Assembly (NCBI GenBank): GCA_958296035.1 | Contig: OY282431.1 | Coordinates: forward strand, 1,181,001-1,245,000 | Source: Paracoccaceae bacterium | GTDB lineage: Bacteria; Pseudomonadota; Alphaproteobacteria; Rhodobacterales; Rhodobacteraceae | Direction of reading: 5' to 3' | Length of the DNA stretch: 64,000 nt | In this document: positions 54,467-63,152 of the stretch, one piece after another | How the letters are laid out: each line of letters begins with the position of its first letter | How positions within the stretch are numbered: the stretch's first letter is position 1 | Notes under the pieces: generated by a model | What the model was told of the DNA's origin: nothing | The model's input: the letters and a program-made list of their open reading frames with translations, nothing else | The model's database searches: none | Position numbers and translations under genes: made by a program

Positions 54467-55708
54467 ATGCGAAATCCCAGAATTCTCGTCGTCGGAACCT
54501 ATGATACAAAGTGTGACGAGCTTGAATTCATGGCGCACTGCATCAGGGCTGCCCAAGGACAGGTCCTTGCGATGGATGTCGGCGTGCTCGGCAGCTCGCC
54601 GCCGGCTGTTCACGTTCGCCGTGAGCAGGTCGCTTCGGCAGGGGGCAGCAATATCGAGGACGCTGCCGTCTGTGGTGACGAGAACACGGCCATGCAAATA
54701 ATGGCGCGTGGAGCCAGTCAATTGGCTGCCGAGTTGGCAACGTCGCGGGCTATTTCCGGAGTCATCATACTCGGTGGCACCATGGGTACGGATTTGGCGC
54801 TAGATATTTGTCAGGCGCTGCCCGTTGGTTTCCCGAAGCACATCGTTTCCACGGTCGCGTTTTCGCCCTTGATCCCACCGGCGCGAATTGCCGCAGATGT
54901 TCAGATGACATTGTGGGCAGGCGGATTGTATGGATTGAACTCGATTTCCAGGACCTCTCTCAGTCTGGCATCAGGTGCAATTGTCGGTGCCGCCCGTGCC
55001 GTTAGCCCCCAGGTAAAACGCCCTGTGATCGGCATGACGAGTTTTGGGTCCTCAGTGCTTTCCTACATGATCCATCTCAAACCCGGGTGCGAGGCACGCG
55101 GATTTGAACTCGCGGTATTCCATGCCACAGGAATGGGGGGAAGAGCATTCGATGCCCTGGCGGCCTCTGGCCATTTTGACTGCGTAATGGATTTCGCGCC
55201 GCAGGAGATCACAAATCTTGTATTCGGTTCGGCATTGAGTGCAGGCGAAAGCAGGATGCAAGGGGCGGGGAAATCAGCTACTCCCCAGATTGTTGCGCCC
55301 GGTTGCATTGACCTCATCGACTATCCTGCCTGGCAGCCCATACCAGAGAGATTTCGGGATCGGGAATTTCACGATCACAATAGGCTCATTCGCTCCACAG
55401 GGCTTACGCCGGTTGAGCGAAGAATTGTCGTTGACGAAATCTGCTCCAGGATAGGGCAGGGTCGCGGACCCGTGGCGGTTATCCTGCCCCTCAAGGGTAT
55501 CCAGGGTTGGGACAGAGAGGGCCAGCCATTTCATGATCCGGCTGGGCTGAAGGACATGATCTCGGCATTTCGGGAGCGAGCGGTCGAGCCGATTTCACTC
55601 AATGAAGTTGACGCACACATCAACGATGTCGAATTTGCGGAGTGTGCCCTGTCAATCCTCGACGCATGGTGCAGGGATGGGACGGTTAAGGCACCGCCTG
55701 TCAATTGA
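54467..55708 (+). CDS. Tm-1-like ATP-binding domain protein (UPF0261)
   Basis: A 413-residue protein. ILVVGTYDTKCDELEFMA at the start, VIILGGTMGTDLALDICQALPVG in the middle and FHATGMGGRAFDALAASGHFD identify the Tm-1/UPF0261 family, related to the N-terminal part of tomato Tm-1. The late VAVILPLKGIQGWDREG is also typical. Biochemical role is not established; in bacteria these genes often accompany a phosphoenolpyruvate-hydrolase-like TIM-barrel gene, absent here. It may have been co-inherited with the adjacent tct transporter. No signal peptide. Confidence 0.85.
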   Translation: MRNPRILVVGTYDTKCDELEFMAHCIRAAQGQVLAMDVGVLGSSPPAVHVRREQVASAGGSNIEDAAVCGDENTAMQIMARGASQLAAELATSRAISGVIILGGTMGTDLALDICQALPVGFPKHIVSTVAFSPLIPPARIAADVQMTLWAGGLYGLNSISRTSLSLASGAIVGAARAVSPQVKRPVIGMTSFGSSVLSYMIHLKPGCEARGFELAVFHATGMGGRAFDALAASGHFDCVMDFAPQEITNLVFGSALSAGESRMQGAGKSATPQIVAPGCIDLIDYPAWQPIPERFRDREFHDHNRLIRSTGLTPVERRIVVDEICSRIGQGRGPVAVILPLKGIQGWDREGQPFHDPAGLKDMISAFRERAVEPISLNEVDAHINDVEFAECALSILDAWCRDGTVKAPPVN

Positions 55709-56072
55709 TCAGGTAAGGCCTGTCCGAGTCAACGATTCCTGCTGACTTCAAGCCGGCAATTCCATTTCCGAGAGTGGTGCTGTGAGGACTGCCAACAGAG
55801 TTGTGACGGCAAGGTTGCGCTTGTTGTCTCGTGCTGGCAAATCTGCCGAAGTGCGCCGCAAATTGCCGGGAACAAGATCTGTGGAAGTCGACCAGACCCA
55901 GGTTCAGGCGCCTCACTAATGTGACTGTAAGCCTCCTCTGTTGTAGCAGGCGAACCAATTTGCGGATTCTGGCAATGACTCCAGAGGCCGATGCGACACC
56001 CGCAATTCAGACCTGCTTGGGCAGAACTGATTCCAGTCGACCGTGTAGGTTTGCCGCTCGGAGAGCTCGAAT
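55709..56072. other. Gene-free interval between convergent genes
   Basis: These 364 bases separate the Tm-1-like and CaiD-like genes, which run toward each other. No gene or clear hairpin with a T-run was recognised. Confidence 0.4.
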
Positions 56073-56858
56073 TCACCGCCCCTTCCAAACGGGCTCGCGT
56101 CGCTCGGCGAATGCTCTTGCTCCCTCCTTGTGATCTTCGCTTGCATATAGTCTGTCCACCGTCACCAACTGGCGCTTTGTGATCCTGTTCAGGGCGTCTT
56201 GAAAACGCATGCTCTCGGCTTCCCTGACCACCTCCTTGGTGGCCGCGTAAACAAGCGGAGGGCCGGCCTCAAGCAATCGGGCCAATTCCCAAGCCTTTTT
56301 GTCGAGCTCGTGAAACTTGACGACTTCCTTGACGATGCCCCACCTGTGTGCTTCCCAGGCGTCAAACCAGCGTCCGGTCAGAAGGAGATCCATGGCGACA
56401 TGGTAGGGTATGCGTTTGGGTAACTTGACAGCTGCCGCGTCTGCGATGACGCCGGCACGGATTTCCGGAAGCGCAAAGGTGGCGGTTGCGCTGGCGAGAA
56501 TCAGGTCACAGGAAAGCGCGATTTCCAGGCCGCCCCCACAGCAAATTCCATTGACAGCACAGATAACTGGTTTGTTGAGATTACCAAGTTCCTGAATCCC
56601 GCCAAAGCCGCCGATACCATAATCGCCATCGACAGCATCGGTGTCTGCTGCAGCCTTGAGATCCCAACCGGCACAAAAGAACTTCTCGCCTGCGGCGCGG
56701 ACTATGGCTACCCGTAGTTCCTCGCTGTCGCGAAAATCCATGAACACTTCGCCCATCAGGCGGCTTGTGGCCAGGTCAATTGCGTTTGCCTTGGGACGGT
56801 TGATCGTGATCTCCAGGATGCCGCCGTCGCGGCGCGTACTGATGGGAGAATCGCTCAT
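56073..56858 (-). CDS. CaiD-like enoyl-CoA hydratase
   Basis: A 261-residue crotonase-fold enzyme, exactly the length of E. coli CaiD and similar to it at both ends (ILEITINRPKANAIDL; ARAFAERREPVWKGR). The oxyanion-hole segments are AGWDLKAAA and CCGGGLEIALSCD, and FALPEIRAGVIAD follows. By family it hydrates crotonobetainyl-CoA or another enoyl-CoA. It lies 4 bases downstream of the acyl-CoA synthetase, in one operon with an acyl-CoA dehydrogenase. Together these could activate, desaturate and hydrate gamma-butyrobetaine or a related acid; the exact acid is not shown. Confidence 0.85.
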   Translation of the reverse strand: MSDSPISTRRDGGILEITINRPKANAIDLATSRLMGEVFMDFRDSEELRVAIVRAAGEKFFCAGWDLKAAADTDAVDGDYGIGGFGGIQELGNLNKPVICAVNGICCGGGLEIALSCDLILASATATFALPEIRAGVIADAAAVKLPKRIPYHVAMDLLLTGRWFDAWEAHRWGIVKEVVKFHELDKKAWELARLLEAGPPLVYAATKEVVREAESMRFQDALNRITKRQLVTVDRLYASEDHKEGARAFAERREPVWKGR

Positions 56859-56862
56859 TGGA

Positions 56863-58914
56863 TCAACGCTCCGGAACTAAATGCTGGATCAGTGTGTCAG
56901 CAGCATATCCTGAATCTGGCAGAATCAGAAACGGGTTTACCTCAACCTCGATCAGGGTTTCGGCGTTGCGAATTGCATATGAAGATAGAGTCAATGCGGC
57001 CGCCACGACCGCATCAATATCTCCTGCTGGCTGGCCTCGATATCCCTTGAGCAACTTCCACACTTTCAGAGTGCTGATCGCCTGCAGGACATCGTCGGCA
57101 CTCACAGGCAACAGGAGATGGCAGATATCTTCCATCAGTTCTGCATGGATGCCACCGCTTCCCAATGTAAGCATATACACCGAGTCGCACTCATGTGTGA
57201 CACCAATCAGAATCTCGGCCACCGCATTACTGACAAATTCCTCGACTACGAATCCATTGCCACCTTCCATCCTCTCCGCCGCCGCAATCAGTTGCTCCGT
57301 ATCTCGAATGTCGAGAGCAACTGCGTTGTGTTCTGTCTTGTGCTGGAATCCTGTCAGTTTCAGCACCAGAGGAAAAGACAACCGTTGGGCAGCCGACTCC
57401 AGTTCGTTTCGGGAATTCACTTCAATACAAGGAGGGAACTGCAGGCCGGCCTTGCCAAGGGCGTGACGCGCCTCTCCATCCGTGAAAATTCGGCGATCGT
57501 TTTCCGATCTCCTGCTCTGCAGGATGAGGGGAGCTTTTGGAGTTCTCCAGCCGATCCCAATATCAGCGGCAACTGAACAGGCTGTCAATGCTTCCTGCAT
57601 CCCGTGAAATGGCACGATCCCCATTTGAAGCAATCGTTCGCTCAACTCTTCTGGCAGGTTTTCCGGTAACGACGCCACAATGGCTACGTTTGAACCGGAT
57701 TCCCGGGCAGCGTTGTCCAGGGCAAGTATCGCCGGCTCCCAACTTTCAAACTGGCAACGGTCGGAACGGGGGAAATCGATAACCAGACAAGTCAATCCGT
57801 AATCCCCGGTCATCATGGCGCCAAACACTCGCCTGAGCTCATCTTGCTGCCCCCAAAGATAGGTGTGGTAGTCAAGAGGGTTGGCGAGGTGGACCATCGG
57901 GCCAAGAGCGGCTCTCAGCTTATCGATTTGCATCGCAGTCAGGGGAGGAAATTGCACTCTGGAAACAGAGGCAATGTCTGCCATCAGGCAGGCTTCTCCG
58001 CCTGAGCAAGACATTGATCCCAGGCGCCGGCATTTGAGCGGGCCGGTGACGTGGAGAAGTTTCAAGGTCTCCACTAATTCGGGCACCGTAGATACCTGGC
58101 CGATATCAAGTCGCCTCAAGATCGCACTTGACGCTTCCGATGATCCTGCCAAGGAACACGTGTGCGACAAGGTTAGTTCGCTGGCAGCTCCATGTTTGCC
58201 AGCTTTCAGGGCGATCAGGGGTATATTTCGGGCACGTGCCCGGTTTGCAAGACGCTCATATTCCCCAATATCTCCGAATCCCTCGATATAGAGCCCGATG
58301 GCGGTAATCCTTGCGTCATCAAGCAAAGCGTTGGCAATGGCCGCCTGGCTAATGACAGCCTGATTACCGGTTGTTATGATGTAGCCGACGGGCAAGCCCC
58401 TCGACTGCATGGAAATGTTCAACGCGATGTTGGAACTCTGGCAAACGATGGCCACGCCACGACTGCGCCTGATGCCACCGTGAACATCCGGCCAAACAGG
58501 GATGTTGTCCAGATAGTTGATCATTCCGTAGCAATTGGGACCGAGCACAGGCATGGAACCTGCTGCTCGAACCAGTTCGCCCTGCAGGTCTGCCCCTCGA
58601 CTGTCTTCCTTGAAGGACTCGGCAAATCCTGATGCAAAGCAGATTGCGCCGCCTGCATCTATCCGGCGCAACTCTTTAAGCACCTGAATCGTCGCGCCTC
58701 GATTGACGCCGATAAATGTACAGTCCGGCGGGAACGGAAGCTCTGAAACCGAACCGTAACAGTTTATCCCGCAAACCTTGTCTCGGGTGGTGTTCACCGG
58801 CCAGATCTGGCCAACAAATCCGGCCCGTAGACACTGCTCGACTACACTTTCAGCCCATTTGCCACCCACCGCTGCAACATGCCGCGGCCGCAATAGTTTG
58901 CCCAACCTTGTCAT
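56863..58914 (-). CDS. NDP-forming acyl-CoA synthetase
   Basis: A 683-residue fused acyl-CoA synthetase of the acetyl-CoA synthetase (ADP-forming) family. The order is a CoA-binding Rossmann domain (~1-130), succinyl-CoA-ligase-like domains (LGPNCYGMINY; SHTCSLAGS with the probable phospho-histidine) and a C-terminal ATP-grasp domain (FPLVLKLTGFQHKTEHN; TLGSGGIHAELMED). It would activate a carboxylic acid to its CoA thioester with ATP. In the E. coli cai operon this job falls to the unrelated CaiC/CaiB. Lies 8 bases after the dehydrogenase and 4 before the CaiD-like gene. Confidence 0.88.
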   Translation of the reverse strand: MTRLGKLLRPRHVAAVGGKWAESVVEQCLRAGFVGQIWPVNTTRDKVCGINCYGSVSELPFPPDCTFIGVNRGATIQVLKELRRIDAGGAICFASGFAESFKEDSRGADLQGELVRAAGSMPVLGPNCYGMINYLDNIPVWPDVHGGIRRSRGVAIVCQSSNIALNISMQSRGLPVGYIITTGNQAVISQAAIANALLDDARITAIGLYIEGFGDIGEYERLANRARARNIPLIALKAGKHGAASELTLSHTCSLAGSSEASSAILRRLDIGQVSTVPELVETLKLLHVTGPLKCRRLGSMSCSGGEACLMADIASVSRVQFPPLTAMQIDKLRAALGPMVHLANPLDYHTYLWGQQDELRRVFGAMMTGDYGLTCLVIDFPRSDRCQFESWEPAILALDNAARESGSNVAIVASLPENLPEELSERLLQMGIVPFHGMQEALTACSVAADIGIGWRTPKAPLILQSRRSENDRRIFTDGEARHALGKAGLQFPPCIEVNSRNELESAAQRLSFPLVLKLTGFQHKTEHNAVALDIRDTEQLIAAAERMEGGNGFVVEEFVSNAVAEILIGVTHECDSVYMLTLGSGGIHAELMEDICHLLLPVSADDVLQAISTLKVWKLLKGYRGQPAGDIDAVVAAALTLSSYAIRNAETLIEVEVNPFLILPDSGYAADTLIQHLVPER

Positions 58915-58922
58915 CGATATTG

Positions 58923-60083
58923 CTACCCGCCCAGCGGACGAAGAAGTTCCCTTCCAATGATGTGTCGCTGAATCTCGGACGTGCCGTCCCAGATACGTTC
59001 GACACGGGCATCACGCCAAAAGCGTGCAAAGGGAAGATCATCCATCAATCCCATACCGCCATGAATCTGAATGCACTCATCGGTGACTCGTGCCAGCATT
59101 TCGCTAGCATAGAGCTTGGCGCCGGCAATTTCCCGTTCAGCTGGCTGCGAGTTGTCCAGCCTCCAGGCTGCGGCAAGTGTCAACCAGTCGGCAGCGTCAA
59201 TTTCAGTAATCATGTCCGCCAACTTGAAGCTGACCCCCTGAAATCGTCCAATCTGCTTGCCGAACTGAACGCGTGACACACAATGCGGAAGCGTTAGTTC
59301 GAATGCCCGACGGGCTCGCCCAACGCAGGTTGCTGCCACCGTCAGACGAGTCGCATAGAGCCAGGTATTGGCCAGCTCAAATCCTCGGTCGACTTCGCCA
59401 AGCACCTTGTCCGCAGGCAAGCGGCAGTCCTCGAACCGCAAGATGCAGTTTTGGTAGCCCCGGTGCGATACACATTGGTAGCCGTCGGCAATTTCGAATC
59501 CTCTGGTGTCGCGATCGACAAGAAAGGCTGTGATCGACTTCTTGGGACCGTGATGTGTGTTGATTTCGCCCGTGGCGACAAAGACGATGAAGAAGTCGGC
59601 GATGTCGGCATGTGATATGAAGTGCTTGGTTCCATTCAAGATCCAGTCGGTACCGTCCCTGCGGGCGTAACTCCGCATGCCCCGGACGTCGGACCCTGCA
59701 TCTGGCTCGGTCATGGCTAGTGCGTCGATCTTCTCACCCTTGACGGCGGGGTAGAGGTACAGTTCCCGCTGCTGCTTATTGCACGCCATTAGGATGCCAG
59801 ACGGCCGTCCAAAATACACTGCAAGTCCAGTGGACCCTCTGCCCAGTTCGCGTTCTACAAGCGTGAACTCCAGATGGGTTAATCCACCACCGCCTACTTC
59901 TTCCGGAAGGTTGCAGGCGTAAAAGCCGAGTTCCCTGCACTTGCGTGCAATCTCCTTGCCGAGTTCGGGAGGAACGCTTCCTGTTCTCTCGACAAGGTTT
60001 TCATGCGGGATTAATTCGGTCTCGACAAAATTCCGGACCGACCTGACTAACAGTTCCTGGTCCTCGGATAGGCCAAAGTTCAT
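58923..60083 (-). CDS. Acyl-CoA dehydrogenase (CaiA-like)
   Basis: A 386-residue flavoenzyme. AMTEPDAGSDVRGM and WILNGTKHFISHADIADFF are FAD and substrate motifs, RVQFGKQIGRFQGV is the helix near the active site, and the C-terminal motif reads IWDGTSEIQRHIIG. The position of the usual catalytic Glu (YEGT) is Asp366 here. The base may be elsewhere, as in some subfamilies, or this may reflect a special substrate. ATG at 60083 starts the conserved part; the frame continues to 60122. First gene of a three-gene operon with a synthetase and a CaiD-like hydratase. Confidence 0.88.
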   Translation of the reverse strand: MNFGLSEDQELLVRSVRNFVETELIPHENLVERTGSVPPELGKEIARKCRELGFYACNLPEEVGGGGLTHLEFTLVERELGRGSTGLAVYFGRPSGILMACNKQQRELYLYPAVKGEKIDALAMTEPDAGSDVRGMRSYARRDGTDWILNGTKHFISHADIADFFIVFVATGEINTHHGPKKSITAFLVDRDTRGFEIADGYQCVSHRGYQNCILRFEDCRLPADKVLGEVDRGFELANTWLYATRLTVAATCVGRARRAFELTLPHCVSRVQFGKQIGRFQGVSFKLADMITEIDAADWLTLAAAWRLDNSQPAEREIAGAKLYASEMLARVTDECIQIHGGMGLMDDLPFARFWRDARVERIWDGTSEIQRHIIGRELLRPLGG

Positions 60084-60822
60084 GCTGGAATCCCCAGTAT
60101 TCAACCTTCGATGTGCAGCCACCTAGCTGTGCTGAACCTGCGACACATTCAAGTACTACAAGATTTCAATTTCGACCTGAATCCTGCCTTTGTCAATTCC
60201 ATGAAGCACGGGCACCCAGGAGTAGAGGCTGTGTGCCGTAGGTGTAGTTGTATCCTGTCCGGATGTGTTCCATGACAAGGTGAAAAACCTATACACATTG
60301 TGGAGAGAGCTGGCATGCGAGATGCAGGTCCAATCACCCGAACCGATGGTATAGGGGTGGACCTGTGCTTCCTTGCTGGCCATTGCATGGCCGCCGGGAT
60401 TGCCAGGTGGACGAGCGCCGCAGCCCAATTTGTAGCCAGGGTGTACAGGCCTTCGTCTGTTGCATTATACCTAGACTGGATTGTGTGGTTATGTAGCGAA
60501 GTTTAGTGTTTCAGCACAGTGGGGTCACTATTGCAAGTGGGGTAGTGTTCCGCACATGTGCTGACCGGAAGACATTCCGCCGGTTGTTCGCCCGACCTTT
60601 AGTCCTGAACACCATGCCAAGGTGAATGTCATCGTGTTCTTGAGGTCGGGCTATTCCCAACCAAGTGTTCCAGTGTTTTGAGAATGGGCCACAGGGCATT
60701 GCCGAAACACCGGACAGGGACTTGTTCCAATCTCGGAGCGGAAGGCCCTGAACTGGACACGGACAGTTCAGGGAAAGGAGAGCCGGCCCTGGTCAATCCG
60801 CCGAGATTTGGTTGAATTGGTG
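60084..60822. other. Gene-free interval upstream of the acyl-CoA dehydrogenase operon
   Basis: About 740 bases with no recognised gene on either strand. It should contain the promoter of the minus-strand acyl-CoA operon, but no clear -35/-10 pair stands out. Confidence 0.45.
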
Positions 60823-61167
60823 TTACAGTGTTGAGTCGCTACCGCGGGGTGGGCTGGCAAATGGATTGGTAAACAGTTCCTGCTGCACTTCGATGCCCTC
60901 CTGTATCACGCAATCAGCGCTAGCAGTGGCAACGCATAGAAGAATGAATCCGGCCTTTGACTGGCGACGGTTCAAGGCGGTTGCGCCGGGTTGACGCACC
61001 TTTCCCGAGAGTAGTTTGGCCGCGCAGGTAATGCATCCTCCGTACCGGCAGCCAATGGGGAGCAAAATTCCATTTTCAGTAGCGGCATCAAAAATTGTCT
61101 GGCCGGGTCGAACTGTAATTGTCTGGCCGGTCTCGGTAAAAGTTATCCGGAACTCTCCCTGACTCAC
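60823..61167 (-). CDS. [2Fe-2S] ferredoxin, plant type
   Basis: A 114-residue ferredoxin with the plant-type spacing: Cys40, Cys45, Cys48 (CRYGGCITC) and Cys78. An extra C-terminal tail (EGIEVQQELFTNPFASPP) is present. The start is GTG at 61167, whose first base is the last base of the preceding TAG stop, so the two genes are coupled; a longer frame to 61227 lies inside the upstream gene. Such ferredoxins serve ring-hydroxylating oxygenases and other enzymes. The Rieske enzyme of this window is over 50 kb away, so its partner is unknown. Confidence 0.87.
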   Translation of the reverse strand: MSQGEFRITFTETGQTITVRPGQTIFDAATENGILLPIGCRYGGCITCAAKLLSGKVRQPGATALNRRQSKAGFILLCVATASADCVIQEGIEVQQELFTNPFASPPRGSDSTL

Positions 61168-61616
61168 TACACGACCTGATTGAGCTTTGGAGCCCAGAAC
61201 GGTCTGAACAGTTCGATCTTGGGACAACGATTCATGACAACCTTCAATCCTGCTTCCTCAGCCAATCGTGCAGCTTCGTCATCCCTGACACCAATCTGGG
61301 CCCACAAGATGCGGGCTCTGATCTCGATTGCCTCCTTCGCCACCTGCCTTAATGCGCTTGATGCCCTGAACACCTGAACCATATCAACCGGAACGTCGAT
61401 ATCCGCCAACGCGGCATAGACCTTGAGATTCCTGATTGTCGAGCCCGCAAGTTTCGGATTGACCGGCAGCATCGTATATCCGGTCTCATGCAGTACGCGC
61501 AGGACACCATAGCTGAACTTGGCCGGATCTTTACTTGCGCCGACCATTGCAATGGTGTTCACACTGGAAAGGATTTTGGCGAGATAATCGGCCGGATAGG
61601 GTTGGTCGTGGTTCAT
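61167..61616 (-). CDS. CoA-binding domain protein (YccU-like)
   Basis: A 149-residue protein made of one CoA-binding Rossmann domain. TIAMVGASKDPAKFSYGVLR near residue 21, YTMLPVNPKLAGSTI, and VVMNRCPKIEL near the end are typical of the YccU/CoA_binding_2 family. It probably binds CoA or an acyl-CoA in the cytoplasm; the family's role is not well defined. It overlaps the ferredoxin gene by one base and forms a two-gene unit with it. Confidence 0.85.
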   Translation of the reverse strand: MNHDQPYPADYLAKILSSVNTIAMVGASKDPAKFSYGVLRVLHETGYTMLPVNPKLAGSTIRNLKVYAALADIDVPVDMVQVFRASSALRQVAKEAIEIRARILWAQIGVRDDEAARLAEEAGLKVVMNRCPKIELFRPFWAPKLNQVV

Positions 61617-61764
61617 GTCGGATACCTCTTTTACTGCTGCCCTTACTGATCAACACGCATTGCCAAACTCTGCCGTCTAGCGTGTCTTGAGTATCAAGCA
61701 GTCATGCATGCTGTTTGATACGGGAATTATATGCGAAATTGCCAAGTCTTGTGGAAGGCAACAC

Positions 61765-62136
61765 TCACTGCGCATAGATTGCCTTGCTAAGCGAGCCTTC
61801 CTGAATGGCATCTATCTTATCTTGAATGTCCTTGACGTCATCTTGAATGTGAGTCACGCGCTCGGTCAGAGCAATTAATTCGCTTTTGTTGTCATTGACC
61901 ATTTCAATTATGGCTGATGATCGATCTTCAAGTTCATTCTTGGTCTCAGTTCTCACTTCGTCGATTAGAGAAGCTATGTACCAGGTTGCGCCTATGATCG
62001 AGGGCACAACAGTACCAACGATGGCTATCACTGCGCTGTTGCGTGCTACCCAAGCCCATAGGCTGTTCAAGACAGCCTCCTCATTTACGGATGCAACTGG
62101 GAGAGGTGAGGATTGCAGCTGCCCATTGTCAGTCAT
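61765..62136 (-). CDS. Small membrane protein with C-terminal coiled coil, unrecognised
   Basis: A 123-residue protein with one membrane segment (~residues 35-60: AVIAIVGTVVPSIIGATWYIA) and then a charged heptad-rich helix to the end (ELEDRSSAIIEMVNDNKSEL onward). It resembles small phage-like or stress-related membrane proteins only in layout. The ATG overlaps the stop of the preceding gene (ATGA), so both are translated together. I do not recognise a family. Confidence 0.6.
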   Translation of the reverse strand: MTDNGQLQSSPLPVASVNEEAVLNSLWAWVARNSAVIAIVGTVVPSIIGATWYIASLIDEVRTETKNELEDRSSAIIEMVNDNKSELIALTERVTHIQDDVKDIQDKIDAIQEGSLSKAIYAQ

Positions 62137-62399
62137 TTGGATCCCGACAGATAGTCCCAAAGATCCTTGGTCGCAAAGCCTGAATAAGACTTGCTGCATG
62201 GAATTACTATTCCAGTCATGCCAGGCGAACCGCCGGCATCAGGAAATCCAACTGCGTTTGCAACGAATCTCGAATTTCCGGTTGATCGGGCACAATAAGT
62301 TTGTGGCGATTGCGAAATGTAAGGTTCCGGGTCGAATTGTCTGATTTTGTCAAGGAAATCTGCCGGAGGATTGCCGAACGGAACAATTGCGTAAATCAT
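62133..62399 (-). CDS. Small soluble protein of unknown function
   Basis: An 88-residue protein without signal or membrane segment, beginning MIYAIVPFGNPPADFLDKI and ending GFATKDLWDYLSGSK. The pattern of a strand, a helix, and a TGIVIP strand followed by an aromatic DLWDYL helix recalls small uncharacterised proteins found beside phage or defence genes, but I cannot assign one. Translationally coupled to the membrane coiled-coil protein downstream. Confidence 0.55.
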   Translation of the reverse strand: MIYAIVPFGNPPADFLDKIRQFDPEPYISQSPQTYCARSTGNSRFVANAVGFPDAGGSPGMTGIVIPCSKSYSGFATKDLWDYLSGSK

Positions 62400-62480
62400 G
62401 GCCTGCTATAGGTCACCTGCGGGACAAGCCCATTGCAGTGCGGAAAATAAGGACATCTTGCCTACTATCAAGCATTCAGG

Positions 62481-62693
62481 TTAGGTGAGGCGATTCGTCC
62501 GCCTAACCTGCTCCACTGAATTGCGGAAACTCAGGCGTTCAAGTCCGCCAAAGTATTCGCCTGGCTGAACGCAGCGCGAATTTCGTCCTCCGGCGAGGCT
62601 TCGTTCCACATATTTTTCGAGCTCACGCTTGGTCGGCTGGTAGGTACCGGGCTTTACCCGCACCTCCGGGAGGACCTTGCATTTGTTCATCAC
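62481..62693 (-). CDS. Possible small protein with KPGTYQPTKRELE motif
   Basis: A 70-residue frame. VRVKPGTYQPTKRELEKYVE resembles short conserved proteins of proteobacteria, but the C-terminal half (GEYFGGLERLSFRNSVEQV) does not continue the similarity. It may be a remnant or not a gene. Confidence 0.35.
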   Translation of the reverse strand: MMNKCKVLPEVRVKPGTYQPTKRELEKYVERSLAGGRNSRCVQPGEYFGGLERLSFRNSVEQVRRTNRLT

Positions 62694-63152
62694 TGGTTGT
62701 CCTTAGAACGCTTAATCGCTTCATGTACAATGCTGTTCCTTTCATCCACGTGTATCTGCAATCTGAATGGCACCACTGAAAGGTGGAGAATTGCAACACA
62801 ATCTTCATGGATCGAACATCCATTCCATAGAGTAGAACCCCTTATCAAGAATAACAATAAATGCAGCAAACAAGTTGTCCACTTTACGCCTTGCCATCCT
62901 GGCACCCTGTTCGGTCAAGTCATTACCTCGCCCTGAGTCGTGTCCGTAGGACTCGTCGCCAGGCCGGCTATGTCGGTGCTGCATTCTGGACGCGTGATCT
63001 TCCCGCGCCTCCGGATCTGCATCGCCCGGACAATTGCGCGGCACAGCGGCCCTGGAATTGTGTCCGTACGGCACCCTTGGCCTCGTTTCATGTGTACCAA
63101 CATTGTACCTCAAGCACGGATTCTGCCAAGGGTATACCTGGTCACAGGTGCA
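62694..63152. other. Gene-free interval before the sialidase pseudogene
   Basis: Short frames on both strands in these 459 bases show no recognisable family. It is probably non-coding or decayed. Confidence 0.4.

Noticed and set aside
62805-63113. Minus-strand 102-codon frame ending in LFAAFIVILDKGFYSMEWMFDP
   Set aside because: Most of it is low-complexity His/Arg-rich sequence with no start signal; the hydrophobic end alone is not enough to call a gene.
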